Source of the DNA: Streptomyces sp. NBC_00582
Lineage (GTDB): Bacteria > Actinomycetota > Actinomycetes > Streptomycetales > Streptomycetaceae
DNA length: 64,000 bases
Reading direction: 5' to 3'
Assembly: GCF_036345155.1 (NCBI RefSeq)
Contig: NZ_CP107772.1
Span: forward strand, 6,634,001 to 6,698,000
Notes under the pieces: generated by a model
The model's input: the letters and a program-made list of their open reading frames with translations, nothing else
Told to the model about the DNA's origin: nothing
Database searches by the model: none
Shown here: piece by piece, positions 32,169 through 39,687 of the stretch
Numbering within the stretch: the first letter of the stretch is position 1
How the letters are laid out: each line of letters begins with the position of its first letter
Program-made: the position numbers and the translations under genes

Positions 32169-33298
32169 AGATCCTCCTCCACCAGTGCTTCGGCGACTTC
32201 CACGACTTCGGCTCCGACCGCCGGTACTGCCCGCTCCAGGCAGACTGGCCGACCGCTCAGGAGCAGTCGCAGCGAGGGCAGGGCCTCGGCTGTGAAGGTG
32301 AGTCTCTTGCCCGAGGCGGACACATCGACGGTCCGCCCGTTGTCCTGGATCCGGGGCGGGAAGTGAGTGGTGCACACCACGGCCTCGAGCCGTCCGAAGA
32401 CGTCCATGAAGGGCACGTGCCTGGGAAGCGGCATCGCCTGCTCGTAGGAGGCCAGGAACTCGCCCGGCGGACGTTCCACGATCAGTCGTGCCGCGGCATT
32501 GGTCAGCTCCTGGCTGTCGGCTCCGGGCCGGCGGTCGAGGTCGTGCCGGAACACCTTGTCCTCGCGGCACCAGTCACCCAGCCAGGAAAGCCAACTCGCC
32601 CCCGTGCGTTTGGTGATGCCGAATGTGACGTGAAGGCTCCAGCCGGACCCATGACCGTTGCGCGTCGCCTGGTGCCAGTGCCCTCGCGGAATGTGCATCA
32701 CGTCGCCGGTCTTCATGACCCCGGACCAGAGAATCTCCTGGCTGGGCGTGCTGTTGGAGTCGGTGTCGCGGTACATGGGCACCACCCGGGAAGCCCCGCG
32801 CACCTCCCATTCCTTCTCTCCAGCGAGCTGGACGATCACCACGTCGTGGTCGTCCCAGTGGAGCGGGAAGCCGGATGCCTCGTTCGTGGTCAGATAGGCG
32901 TTGACTTGGACCCGCTCACGCGACCACCACTGCAGCGCGCGGCACGCGACCTCCATCGTCGGATCGAAGACGTTGGCCTGGTCGAGGATGACGGTCGCTC
33001 CGTCCCGGAGGAGCGCGCCCAGGCTGTGCATGTTGACCATGGGGATGCTCTGGCCCCGAGGACTCACACTGTCGGTGAAGTAGACCGCCGGGTGTACTTC
33101 TTCGCTGTCCTGGAAGACCCGGAATTGCGGGCGGTTCAGGCTCCTGCGCATGGCGATGTCGAGCAGGCGGTGCGGGGTCAGGATGCGGGACATCAGATCC
33201 AGGTCGTCCGTGCTGCCACGGACGAAGTACTTGCCGAGATCCTCCGCTCCGCTCCAGCTGAGCGCTGTCTCCACGGCATCGATCAACCGATGCTTCAT
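32102..33298 (-). CDS. JmjC/cupin Fe(II) 2-oxoglutarate oxygenase-like protein
   Basis: 398 residues, start at 33298 (MKHRLIDAVETALSW) with GAGGAGG upstream. The iron-site motif HxD is in FPLHWDDHDVVIVQLAGEKEWEV, and the distal His is in HIPRGHWHQATRNG, matching the ROXA/MINA-type JmjC hydroxylases that modify ribosomal proteins and peptides. The C-terminal 150 residues resemble the winged-helix/dimerisation part of that group (LIVERPPGEFLASY, LVEEDLCALLTPELSSGYTG). It lies 94 bp downstream of a 55-residue peptide gene and overlaps the reductase, so the peptide is a plausible substrate. Confidence 0.85.
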   Translation of the reverse strand: MKHRLIDAVETALSWSGAEDLGKYFVRGSTDDLDLMSRILTPHRLLDIAMRRSLNRPQFRVFQDSEEVHPAVYFTDSVSPRGQSIPMVNMHSLGALLRDGATVILDQANVFDPTMEVACRALQWWSRERVQVNAYLTTNEASGFPLHWDDHDVVIVQLAGEKEWEVRGASRVVPMYRDTDSNSTPSQEILWSGVMKTGDVMHIPRGHWHQATRNGHGSGWSLHVTFGITKRTGASWLSWLGDWCREDKVFRHDLDRRPGADSQELTNAAARLIVERPPGEFLASYEQAMPLPRHVPFMDVFGRLEAVVCTTHFPPRIQDNGRTVDVSASGKRLTFTAEALPSLRLLLSGRPVCLERAVPAVGAEVVEVAEALVEEDLCALLTPELSSGYTGLVTNAGS

Positions 33299-33348
33299 CA
33301 CGTCCTCCTCGGACTCTTTGTGAGATCCACTGCATGGCGGGGACACGG

Positions 33349-33382
33349 CACGGGCCGACACGGCGGAGCACGTCGGCCCGTG
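33349..33382 (-). terminator. Hairpin between the peptide gene and the oxygenase
   Basis: CACGGGCCGAC (33349-33359) pairs with GTCGGCCCGTG (33372-33382) across a 12-nt loop, just after the peptide stop codon and before the oxygenase. No T tract. Hairpins here are typical in peptide operons, where they raise the precursor-to-enzyme message ratio by attenuation or 3'-end protection. Confidence 0.6.
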
Positions 33383-33392
33383 TCATGTGTCG

Positions 33393-33560
33393 CTACTCGC
33401 TGTCGTGGAGGTTGCCGTCACCGCCAGGCCACGGCGCGTCGCCGGAACTGCCGGCGTTGTCGGACCGGAGGCTGTCGTAGCGGTCGTGGACGGCTGCCAG
33501 CTCTTCTACAGCCACCAAGAGGCCGTTCCGGGCCTGCGGCGGTGCCGTGCTTTCTGCCAC
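33393..33560 (-). CDS. Small peptide, candidate RiPP precursor
   Basis: 55 residues, GTG at 33560 with a near-perfect AGGAAGGAG six nt upstream. The N-terminal half (MAESTAPPQARNGLLVAVEEL) looks like an amphipathic leader helix (LLVAVEELAAVHDRY). The second half is small, polar and Gly/Ser/Asp-rich, with one Trp (SDNAGSSGDAPWPGG, DGNLHDSE). No Cys, and the only aromatics are Tyr28 and Trp44. It is too short for ordinary gene finders. Codon bias is normal for the genome. The hairpin and the JmjC-type oxygenase follow on the same strand. Likely substrates of the oxygenase are the Asp, Asn, His or Pro residues; not proven. Confidence 0.65.
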   Translation of the reverse strand: MAESTAPPQARNGLLVAVEELAAVHDRYDSLRSDNAGSSGDAPWPGGDGNLHDSE

Positions 33561-33877
33561 CTCGTGCTCCTTCCTGTGGAGGGCGTCTCGTAGCTGAGGC
33601 GCCTGATGACATGCCGAGTACCTGGCCGTGCCGGGCGACGCGGCCAGGGCGGGGCCCAGAGCGCCTGTCCGGACGGCGGCAGCGCGCTTACGGCTGACGT
33701 GTGCTTCGCCGGGACGAGCGCATGCCGTGCATGACGAACTCCCGTCTCAGGACGGCTGATTGCCTCAAAGGGGCGTTGGTGGGCCGGGCAGAAGACAGCT
33801 TCGCCACCCGACCGGCCGTGAGCCCTGACAAACTGTCCGGGTTCGCTGTTTTCGCAGCTCAGAAGCTGCTTTTCGGG
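33561..33877 (-). other. Gap upstream of the peptide gene with one short hairpin
   Basis: About 317 bp without a gene. A hairpin GCAGCT/AGCTGC (33854-33859, 33864-33869), flanked by TTTT on both sides, can end the flavoprotein transcript. The rest should hold the promoter of the peptide operon, but I cannot name convincing -35/-10 boxes. The long frames here are shadows without ribosome binding sites. Confidence 0.5.
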
Positions 33878-34441
33878 TCAGCCGATGACACGAGCGACGG
33901 CGTCGAGCACGGCGGGCCACGGAAGCTCCCGCCCTGCAGGGGCCTCCCGCGGTTCGTACAGAGGCCAAATATCGGGCCCGTGGACGAGGTGCACATGGGC
34001 TTCCTGCAACGTCGCGATGTGGCGCTTCCAGGCCGGGTGGCGGACATGGGCCGCGTTGACCCTGGGAAACACCACGACGGGCAGTCCGAGAGTGCCGATG
34101 GCTTCCCCTACCTGCGTCAGGGCCTGGTTGTCGGCGATGCCGGTCGCGAGCTTGGCTACCGTGTTGGCACTCGCCGGGGCGACCACATAGCAGTCCACTC
34201 CGGGGTGCGGGCTCACGTCGCCGGGCATCCGTGCTTCGTCCCGCACGGGCAGACCGGTCAGCTCCTCCAAGCGGTCGGCCTCGCCGCTCAAGCGCAGCCA
34301 GCGACCCGCCGTCGGCGTGAGCGTCACCGCCACACGCCAGCCCCGCGCCAACGCCGGCTGCACGAGCCCCCTGCGCAGGGTCTCGACCCCGCCGGCGCCG
34401 GTGCCGACGACTCCCAGGACTCGGCTCTCGCTCACGCTCAC
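33878..34441 (-). CDS. HFCD-family flavoprotein
   Basis: 187 residues, start taken as the GTG at 34441, which overlaps the upstream regulator stop (GTGA). FMN-binding homo-oligomeric flavin-containing Cys decarboxylase fold: VVGTGAGGVETLRRGLVQPALARGWRVAVTLTPTAGRW, the PASANT motif in CYVVAPASANTVAKLATGIADNQAL, and VVVFPRVNAAHVRHPAWKRH. Relatives include LanD/EpiD and Dfp. In streptomycetes such flavoproteins often follow an XRE/TPR regulator. Whether it processes the peptide encoded next is open; the peptide has no Cys for a LanD reaction. Confidence 0.85.
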   Translation of the reverse strand: MSVSESRVLGVVGTGAGGVETLRRGLVQPALARGWRVAVTLTPTAGRWLRLSGEADRLEELTGLPVRDEARMPGDVSPHPGVDCYVVAPASANTVAKLATGIADNQALTQVGEAIGTLGLPVVVFPRVNAAHVRHPAWKRHIATLQEAHVHLVHGPDIWPLYEPREAPAGRELPWPAVLDAVARVIG

Positions 34442-35673
34442 TGCACCGCCCTGCACCGTTGAGCCATCACGAACAACTCCGACGACGGAGTGCTGCCCGT
34501 GACCGGAGCCTGCTTGATCAGTTCGCGCAGCGTGTCACGGACACGAGGATTGTTCCGTACGAGCTGAGGCGATGTGGACTCGGCCGAGCGCAATTGCATG
34601 AACGCGTAGTCCACGCGGCCGGTGAGGCACAGAGCCCTGGCGTAGTCGATCCGGTGCGAGACACTCCGTTCCGCTGCCACATGGTCGACGTCGATGTCAC
34701 CGTGCTCCACCACGTAGGTGACGTTGTCGAGATCCAGTTCTGCTGACAGCCGGTGCAGCATCACGTTCGTGGGACCGAAACCGGTGTGCCAGTGGTTCTC
34801 GTCGGCACCGAGCCGGTCGGCCAGCGCTGCGGCGTGACCCAGCAGGCTCATGGCCGTGGAACGGTCCTGGTGTCGGGCCGCGGCGATGGCCGCCCGAAGA
34901 TGGATCATGCCCAGCAGGCTCAGTGCGGCCGGATCGCTCTCCTCGATTCGGCTGGAGAGCCAGCCCGACGCGGTCATCGCCAACTCCAGGGCGTCGTCGT
35001 AGCGGCCATTGGCCAGCAGTGCGTGAGTGCCCGATCGTGCGGCAGAGGCCAGGACGAGCGGATTCCCCGATTCGTCGGCGGCCCTCATGGCCCCCTCCGC
35101 CGCCAGCCAGGAGAGGTCGGACTCGCCCGCTTTGGCAAGCGTCGTCGCCGCGAGGTGATGGACGCGTGCGGAGACGGCCCAGGAGGCCATGCGCTCGGGG
35201 GAGGACCGAACAGCCCGGTCCTCGAGCCCGTGGGCGGTCTGGAGAAGTCCGGGGAGGGCAGCGATGACCTTGCCGAGCCGCCCAGCCTGGTAGTCGTCCC
35301 ACGCCGCCTCGACACGAGGGGCCACCGCATTCGGAGACGGGAGCTGACTCTCGGCCTCGGGCCCGAAGAGCAGCCTGGACAGACGGCGAGGGCTCATCAA
35401 CGCGTCCCGGACGGCGGGGACATCATCCTGTTGCCGCTCGTCCTCCATCAGCACGGGTTTCCCGAGCAGATCACCGAGCGGCACCCGGAGCACCCGGGCC
35501 AGTTCGGCGAGCATGTCGATCCGGGGAGGCTTGCGTCGGCCGGACTCCGCCTTGGCCAGCCAGTCGGTGCTGCGGCCCACGAGCCCGGCCAAGACCTGCT
35601 GGGTGTATCCGCGACGCCGCCGGTGGAATGCGATGCGCTCGCCGATGGTCAGATGGTCTCCGAGGCCATGCAT
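34438..35673 (-). CDS. XRE regulator with TPR-like C-terminal domain
   Basis: 411 residues, ATG at 35673. The HTH (about 10-65) is GERIAFHRRRRGYTQQVLAGLVGRSTDWLAKAESGRRKPPRIDMLAELARVL. The rest is helical repeats (LAATTLAKAGESDLSWLAAEGAMRAADE, RYDDALELAMTASGWLSS, HLRAAIAAARHQDRSTAMSLLGHAAALADRL). Actinobacterial proteins of this build usually control the flavoprotein or biosynthetic genes beside them. It is coupled to the flavoprotein gene (4-bp overlap) and may control the peptide operon downstream. The 231-bp gap upstream holds its promoter and nothing else I recognise. Confidence 0.87.
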   Translation of the reverse strand: MHGLGDHLTIGERIAFHRRRRGYTQQVLAGLVGRSTDWLAKAESGRRKPPRIDMLAELARVLRVPLGDLLGKPVLMEDERQQDDVPAVRDALMSPRRLSRLLFGPEAESQLPSPNAVAPRVEAAWDDYQAGRLGKVIAALPGLLQTAHGLEDRAVRSSPERMASWAVSARVHHLAATTLAKAGESDLSWLAAEGAMRAADESGNPLVLASAARSGTHALLANGRYDDALELAMTASGWLSSRIEESDPAALSLLGMIHLRAAIAAARHQDRSTAMSLLGHAAALADRLGADENHWHTGFGPTNVMLHRLSAELDLDNVTYVVEHGDIDVDHVAAERSVSHRIDYARALCLTGRVDYAFMQLRSAESTSPQLVRNNPRVRDTLRELIKQAPVTGSTPSSELFVMAQRCRAVQ

Positions 35674-35904
35674 GCGTGCCTTCCTTCGTCGCTGAAGGGA
35701 CTTTGCCCAGGAGGGCAACGGCCAGCCCTCTGTGCCACCTCGGGTTCACGAAGGGCTCATGAGGGTCAGGGGATTCGGGGAAGACACGGTGAGGGTGGCT
35801 GGTTGTTTTGGCATCGCGGTCGTGTGGTGGGCGTGAGGGCTGCTGACCTGGAACAGGAGAGTTACCACTGCTGACCCCCCTGACGCGCAGCGTGAGCACG
35901 CAGA

Positions 35905-36102
35905 TCACCGCAACCTGGAGCCCAAGAACCAGCGCCAGGCGTTGGCCGACACGGACACGCAGGGGCTGCCCGGAGCTTTGGAATCCCGCACGAGCACACC
36001 GGTCGGCACAAAGGCGGCCTCCACGCACTCGGTCGCGTTACCGCCGCTGTACGACGACTTGAACCAGACAGGCTCGGAGACAGGGTGAGGGCCGGAGGAC
36101 AT
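35905..36102 (-). CDS. DUF397 protein
   Basis: 65 residues. The signature WFKSSYSGGNATECVEAAF, VLVRDSKAPGSP and an Ala-Trp-rich end (ANAWRWFLGS) is typical of DUF397. It begins immediately after the stop of the XRE/DUF5753 gene (TGAATG), the usual pairing; these pairs influence development and antibiotic production in streptomycetes (e.g. BldB-linked and WhiJ-like systems). Confidence 0.9.
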   Translation of the reverse strand: MSSGPHPVSEPVWFKSSYSGGNATECVEAAFVPTGVLVRDSKAPGSPCVSVSANAWRWFLGSRLR

Positions 36103-36948
36103 TCACAGCTCCTTGCGGGCGCGATGGATCATGGCGGAGGAGGCCTCCATGTCCAACGCTTGGGCCTGGAGGTACTCGAACGCAAGTCTGTATCGCTCCA
36201 GTTCCTCGTCTTTCTCCAGGAAGAGGGAACCCGTATGGATGTCGACGTACACCACGTCAAGGGTGGGCTCGGGGCCACCGATGATGACGAAGCTGCCCAG
36301 CGCAGCGGCATGGGCACCCTTGGCGAAGGGCAGCACCTGAAGGGTGATGTGAGGTGACTCGTTAGCTTTCAGCAGCCGGTCGAGCTGCTCCCGCATGATC
36401 TCGGGTGACCCGACGACCCGCCGGATCACGGACTCGTCGAGGATCGCCCACAGACGCAGCGGCTTCGGCCGGGTGAGGATCTCCTGCCGCTTCATGCGGA
36501 TGTCGACCAGGCGCTCGATTTCCGCCTGTTCCAACGGCACTTCGTTGGCCTTCTGCAGAGCTGTGCTGTACGTCCGCGTCTGCAGGAGTCCGGGTACGTA
36601 GACGCAAGCGAAGTGGCTCTCGCGCACGGCTTCGTCCTCAAGCGTAAGCAGCAGGTTCATGCTCTCCGGGATGGAGTCGGCGAAGGAGCTCCACCAGCCC
36701 TGTTGCCTGGCGTTCTTGGCAATGGCTACAACGGCGTTACGTTCGGAGTCAGTGGCCTCGTACTCGCGGCACAGCGCATCGACTACGAGCCACTTCACCG
36801 GGCCGGCCTGGGTCTCATACCGGCTGACCGTTGCCTTCGACACCCCGACGAGCTGCCCGGCCTCCTCAAGAGTCAGCCCTTTGCGGGCACGCAACTTGCG
36901 CATCATCGCGCCTAGTTGGCGACGGCGGGTTGTGGTCCGTTCGGACAT
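36103..36948 (-). CDS. XRE regulator with DUF5753 (WhiJ-like)
   Basis: 281 residues. The HTH (about 12-65) is LGAMMRKLRARKGLTLEEAGQLVGVSKATVSRYETQAGPVKWLVVDALCREY. DUF5753 follows (YVPGLLQTRTYSTAL, LDESVIRRVVGSPEIMREQLDRLL, SPHITLQVLPFAKGAHAA, VVYVDIHTGSLFLEKDEELERYRLAFEYLQAQAL). It acts with its DUF397 partner, encoded directly downstream. A cluster of inverted repeats lies upstream near 37043. Confidence 0.92.
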   Translation of the reverse strand: MSERTTTRRRQLGAMMRKLRARKGLTLEEAGQLVGVSKATVSRYETQAGPVKWLVVDALCREYEATDSERNAVVAIAKNARQQGWWSSFADSIPESMNLLLTLEDEAVRESHFACVYVPGLLQTRTYSTALQKANEVPLEQAEIERLVDIRMKRQEILTRPKPLRLWAILDESVIRRVVGSPEIMREQLDRLLKANESPHITLQVLPFAKGAHAAALGSFVIIGGPEPTLDVVYVDIHTGSLFLEKDEELERYRLAFEYLQAQALDMEASSAMIHRARKEL

Positions 36949-37042
36949 GCGGCTCCTTCGCCATGGGCCGGGCGGTGGGCCCGGAGAACCTCATCAGGCT
37001 AGGCAGCCGGGGGGCGGGCCGACGTCAGATTCACTCGATGGA

Positions 37043-37074
37043 TTCTCATGAGAAGTTACAGAGTGAGACTTCTC
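37043..37074. promoter_or_regulatory. Overlapping inverted repeats in the XRE/ATP-binding protein gap
   Basis: TTCTCATGAGAA (37043-37054), a perfect palindrome, overlaps GAGAAGT-N11-ACTTCTC (37050-37074). They lie between the divergent XRE gene (start 36948) and the ATPase gene (start 37165), in a stretch richer in A/T than its surroundings. Candidate operator of the XRE/DUF397 pair. Confidence 0.55.
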
Positions 37075-37164
37075 CATGCCATGCTCGTAATGAGATCGCT
37101 ACGCAGTGCAGTCGTACGGATACGGCGGGCGCAGCATGTGCGTGGCCTGGGAGGGAGTTTCGCC

Positions 37165-37794
37165 ATGACCTTGCACGAACAGACCGAACACCGCCTGCGC
37201 TACGTCCTGCCCTTCGAGGCGGAGCCGGCGGAGCTCACCGGTGTGCGCCGCGCGGTCCGGGATGCTCTGAGTCAGTGGGGGGCGGCAGCTCTGGCCCCGG
37301 ACGCTGAACTGGCCGTGACGGAGTTGGCCACGAATGTCATCAAACACGTTGGCGAGGGAGCAGCCGTAACTCTCGTCCTGGAGCCCAAGGACGACCGGCT
37401 TCGGGTCGAACTGCATGACAAGAGCCATGCCGTGCCCACGCTGATCCAAGCCGGATGGGAGGGGGAGTGCGGCCGTGGCCTGCACCTGGTTGCGTCGATG
37501 TGTCTGGACTGGGGCACGCTGCTTACAGCGACGGGCAAGGCGGTGTGGTGCGAGCTGTCTCTTGAGTCCGCGCGTCACTGTGTGCGCGTCCAGCGAGCCG
37601 CCGCAGTGCTGACGGAGTACCGGCGGGTGGCCGGCACGTCCTCCGTGGCTGTGCCGACCTATGCCGTGCTTGAGGAGTCAGTCACAGACATCATCGCGGA
37701 CTTGCTGCACTGGCTCACGGCCCAAGGCGGAGATCCTGATGATGTCCTCGACCGGGCACAGATGCACTTCGAGGCTGAGGCTGAGGCCGCGTAG
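37165..37794 (+). CDS. HATPase_c_2 ATP-binding protein (anti-sigma/RsbW-like)
   Basis: 209 residues, ATG at 37165 after GGGAGGGA. The ATP-binding domain (1-135) has the N-box ELATNVIKHV and G-box GECGRGLHLVASMCLDWG. The C-terminal 70 residues are a helical extension (VPTYAVLEESVTDIIADLLHWLTAQGGDPDDVLDRAQ). Streptomyces has many such proteins, often next to XRE/DUF397 pairs as here, thought to act as serine kinases or anti-sigma-like switches. Confidence 0.88.
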   Translation: MTLHEQTEHRLRYVLPFEAEPAELTGVRRAVRDALSQWGAAALAPDAELAVTELATNVIKHVGEGAAVTLVLEPKDDRLRVELHDKSHAVPTLIQAGWEGECGRGLHLVASMCLDWGTLLTATGKAVWCELSLESARHCVRVQRAAAVLTEYRRVAGTSSVAVPTYAVLEESVTDIIADLLHWLTAQGGDPDDVLDRAQMHFEAEAEAA

Positions 37795-37835
37795 TCCTCA
37801 GCCCACCTGGATCGCAAATAGCCGGCCGGCAGAAG

Positions 37836-38678
37836 TCAGGCATCAGTCCGTGCGGCCTCCAGAATTGCCTGAGCATCTGCGTACTGATGGCTGTCATGCA
37901 GCGCTGCCACGATGTTCAGAACTGCCCGCACATCACGCTCCGCCGCCGCGGTCCGCAAGAGGGTCTCGACTTCTTCCTCAAGGCCAGCGGCCCTGTAGAC
38001 CGCGAGCGTCTCGGGGAATTCGCCAGGCTTGATGCTGCGGGCCTTGTTCCACAGCAACATGTGGGTGTCACGGGTGCGCCCCGCGGCCTGGTGGCGACGC
38101 AAAGTGCTGAGTTCTGCTGTAAGGGCGTCGTTCGCCACCTGAGTGCGGTGCCGGTCCCCCTCTTGAAGGGGGACCGGCACCGCAGTGCGTGACGGCGACA
38201 CGGAAATCGGGCGTCGGTGGCCACCATGGATTCGGATCTTCCGTCGCCCCGAGCTCCGAACAACTCGGGAAGCCGGCGGCTTCCGCTTCACAGCCGACCT
38301 GGGCGAGGCAGCGTTGCTGGTGGGTGAGGCCTCCGCCTTGAGCTCGCGCCGCGCATGAAGAGGGCAGGACGCACAGGTGCGTGCGGCCTGCTCCTTGAGC
38401 TTGCGCAGCTCGCTGAGTGAGTGCGGTTCATGCCCGCCACGCCGTCGTATGTCGTCAGCGATGACAGCGAAGATCTGGGCAAGGTGCTGGTCTTCCGGGA
38501 GCCTCCGGCCGTTCAGGTAGCCCGAGAGCGTCGTTGGCGCCACATCAGCAGCTTTGGCAATCCGTTGCTGTGTCAGGCCAGTGGAGTCCTTCACCTGACG
38601 CAAGGCGAGGACGAACGCCTTGAGCTCAGCCGAGCGTTCGCTGGGGAGGTCTTTCCACTTCTGGGTTCTGCCGGTCAC
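37836..38678 (-). CDS. HTH protein with helical C-terminal domain and a hairpin-bearing linker
   Basis: 280 residues. The N-terminal HTH (about 20-65) is ELKAFVLALRQVKDSTGLTQQRIAKAADVAPTTLSGYLNGRRLP. A CASC pair follows at residues 96-100 (RTCASCPLH). The basic linker (120-170) is encoded around a perfect 18-bp inverted repeat. The C-terminus is helical (VYRAAGLEEEVETLLRTAAAERDVRAVLNIVAALHD), like the TPR-like domains of streptomycete regulators. It sits next to the defence island, divergent from it. Confidence 0.8.
   Translation of the reverse strand: MTGRTQKWKDLPSERSAELKAFVLALRQVKDSTGLTQQRIAKAADVAPTTLSGYLNGRRLPEDQHLAQIFAVIADDIRRRGGHEPHSLSELRKLKEQAARTCASCPLHARRELKAEASPTSNAASPRSAVKRKPPASRVVRSSGRRKIRIHGGHRRPISVSPSRTAVPVPLQEGDRHRTQVANDALTAELSTLRRHQAAGRTRDTHMLLWNKARSIKPGEFPETLAVYRAAGLEEEVETLLRTAAAERDVRAVLNIVAALHDSHQYADAQAILEAARTDA
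38144..38184. repeat. Perfect 18-bp inverted repeat inside the HTH gene
   Basis: Left arm TGCGGTGCCGGTCCCCCT (38144-38161), 5-nt loop CTTGA, exact complement at 38167-38184. It is translated as SRTAVPVPLQEGDRHRT in a low-complexity linker. The stem would be very stable in RNA or as a DNA cruciform. It looks like a small inserted palindromic element rather than coding constraint. Confidence 0.8.
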
Positions 38679-38912
38679 ATCAGCCCTCTCACCCGGTCCG
38701 CCGAAGTCGGCGACTTCTGAATTGTGTGTGAGGAGGAGTCAGCAGAGCGAGTCTCAGGGGGAGATGTGACCTACGCGGACCCCGCGAAGGTCTTGGAGGA
38801 CTGGATTCCACACCCTGCTGAAGCGACAGTGGAACTCGCTCAGCAAGGCTTCGGGATGCCGTGGCCTCGCGTTGGAAGCGGGTCTCAGAGGATCAGGTCA
38901 AGGGGGATGTTG

Positions 38913-39593
38913 ATGGCACTTCCGTCGTGGGAGGACAAGAATCTCGGCACGATGAAGCGCGCGGCGCTGTGGCTGGCGACCGTGGTGGGGGAGGGAAACG
39001 TCTTCACCAAGGAGAACGTCAAGGAAGCGTTTCCGGGCGTCAGCCAGGCTGATCGCCGTGTCAGAGACCTGCGCGAGTTCGGCTGGCAGATCGATACCAA
39101 TCGTGAAGACGCCTCCCTCGGGCAGCATGAGCAGCGCTTCGTCCGTCAGGGGGCTGCCGTTTGGGAACCGGGCAAGGGGTCGCGGCCGGGCACGTCGATC
39201 ACCCAGACTCAACGCCGTGAAATTCTCTCCAGGGACGGGCACTTCTGCCGGTCGTGCGGGATCGCTCCCGGCGAGGTGTACGCCGGCTCGTACGAGTCCG
39301 CGCAGCTCGACATCGCGCGCAGGGTTGTGAAGCAGCCGGACGGCAGCGAGGCTGTCGAGCTTGTCGCGGAGTGCAACCGGTGTCGGGTCGGCGGCCGTGG
39401 CAGGGCGGTGGACTTCGGTTCACTGCTGGCCGGCGTTGAGGCGCTCAGCGGGATGGAGCGCAGGATGCTCAGGGACTGGATTGACCAGGACAAGAGGGAC
39501 TTCAGCCAGGTAGAGCTGCTCTGGGCCGACTACCGGACCCTCCCCGAGGAGTCCCGGGCGAGGATCCGCAAGGCGCTCTCCTCGGACGACTGA
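38913..39593 (+). CDS. HNH-like protein with degenerate catalytic centre (defence island)
   Basis: 226 residues. The start at 38913 (MALPSWEDKNLG) has AGGGGG 6 nt upstream and aligns with the start of its paralogue at 44763. The N-terminal winged-helix part (KRAALWLATVVGEGNVFTKENVKEAFPGVSQADRRVRDLREFGWQI) recognises DNA in such endonucleases. The C-terminal zinc ribbon keeps two Cys pairs (FCRSCG and CNRC), but the HNH histidine segment reads LDIARRVVKQ where the paralogue has LTLGHVNPHK. It is therefore probably a DNA-binding but inactive nuclease, or it uses other residues. It leads the ParB/SNF2 operon. Confidence 0.78.
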   Translation: MALPSWEDKNLGTMKRAALWLATVVGEGNVFTKENVKEAFPGVSQADRRVRDLREFGWQIDTNREDASLGQHEQRFVRQGAAVWEPGKGSRPGTSITQTQRREILSRDGHFCRSCGIAPGEVYAGSYESAQLDIARRVVKQPDGSEAVELVAECNRCRVGGRGRAVDFGSLLAGVEALSGMERRMLRDWIDQDKRDFSQVELLWADYRTLPEESRARIRKALSSDD

Positions 39594-39687
39594 AACTCAC
39601 CCCACCGCACCAACCTGGGGAGGCTGGATTCTGTGTCGGCCTCCCCGGCAGGGCCTCACCCCAACGCCTATGCAGGAGAACGCTTAC

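Noticed and set aside
31311..32570. 419-residue version of the aldo/keto reductase
   Set aside because: The first 134 codons are a shadow of the oxygenase gene; the GTG at 32168 with GAGGAGG fits the family start.
33418..33612. 64-residue Arg/Pro-rich frame overlapping the small peptide
   Set aside because: It is another frame on the same strand with no ribosome binding site and shadow composition; the 55-residue frame has the strong site and normal codons.
38724..38912. Longer N-terminus for the HNH-like protein at 38913
   Set aside because: The paralogue at 44763 starts at the equivalent of 38913, which also has the better ribosome binding site; the upstream part has no counterpart.
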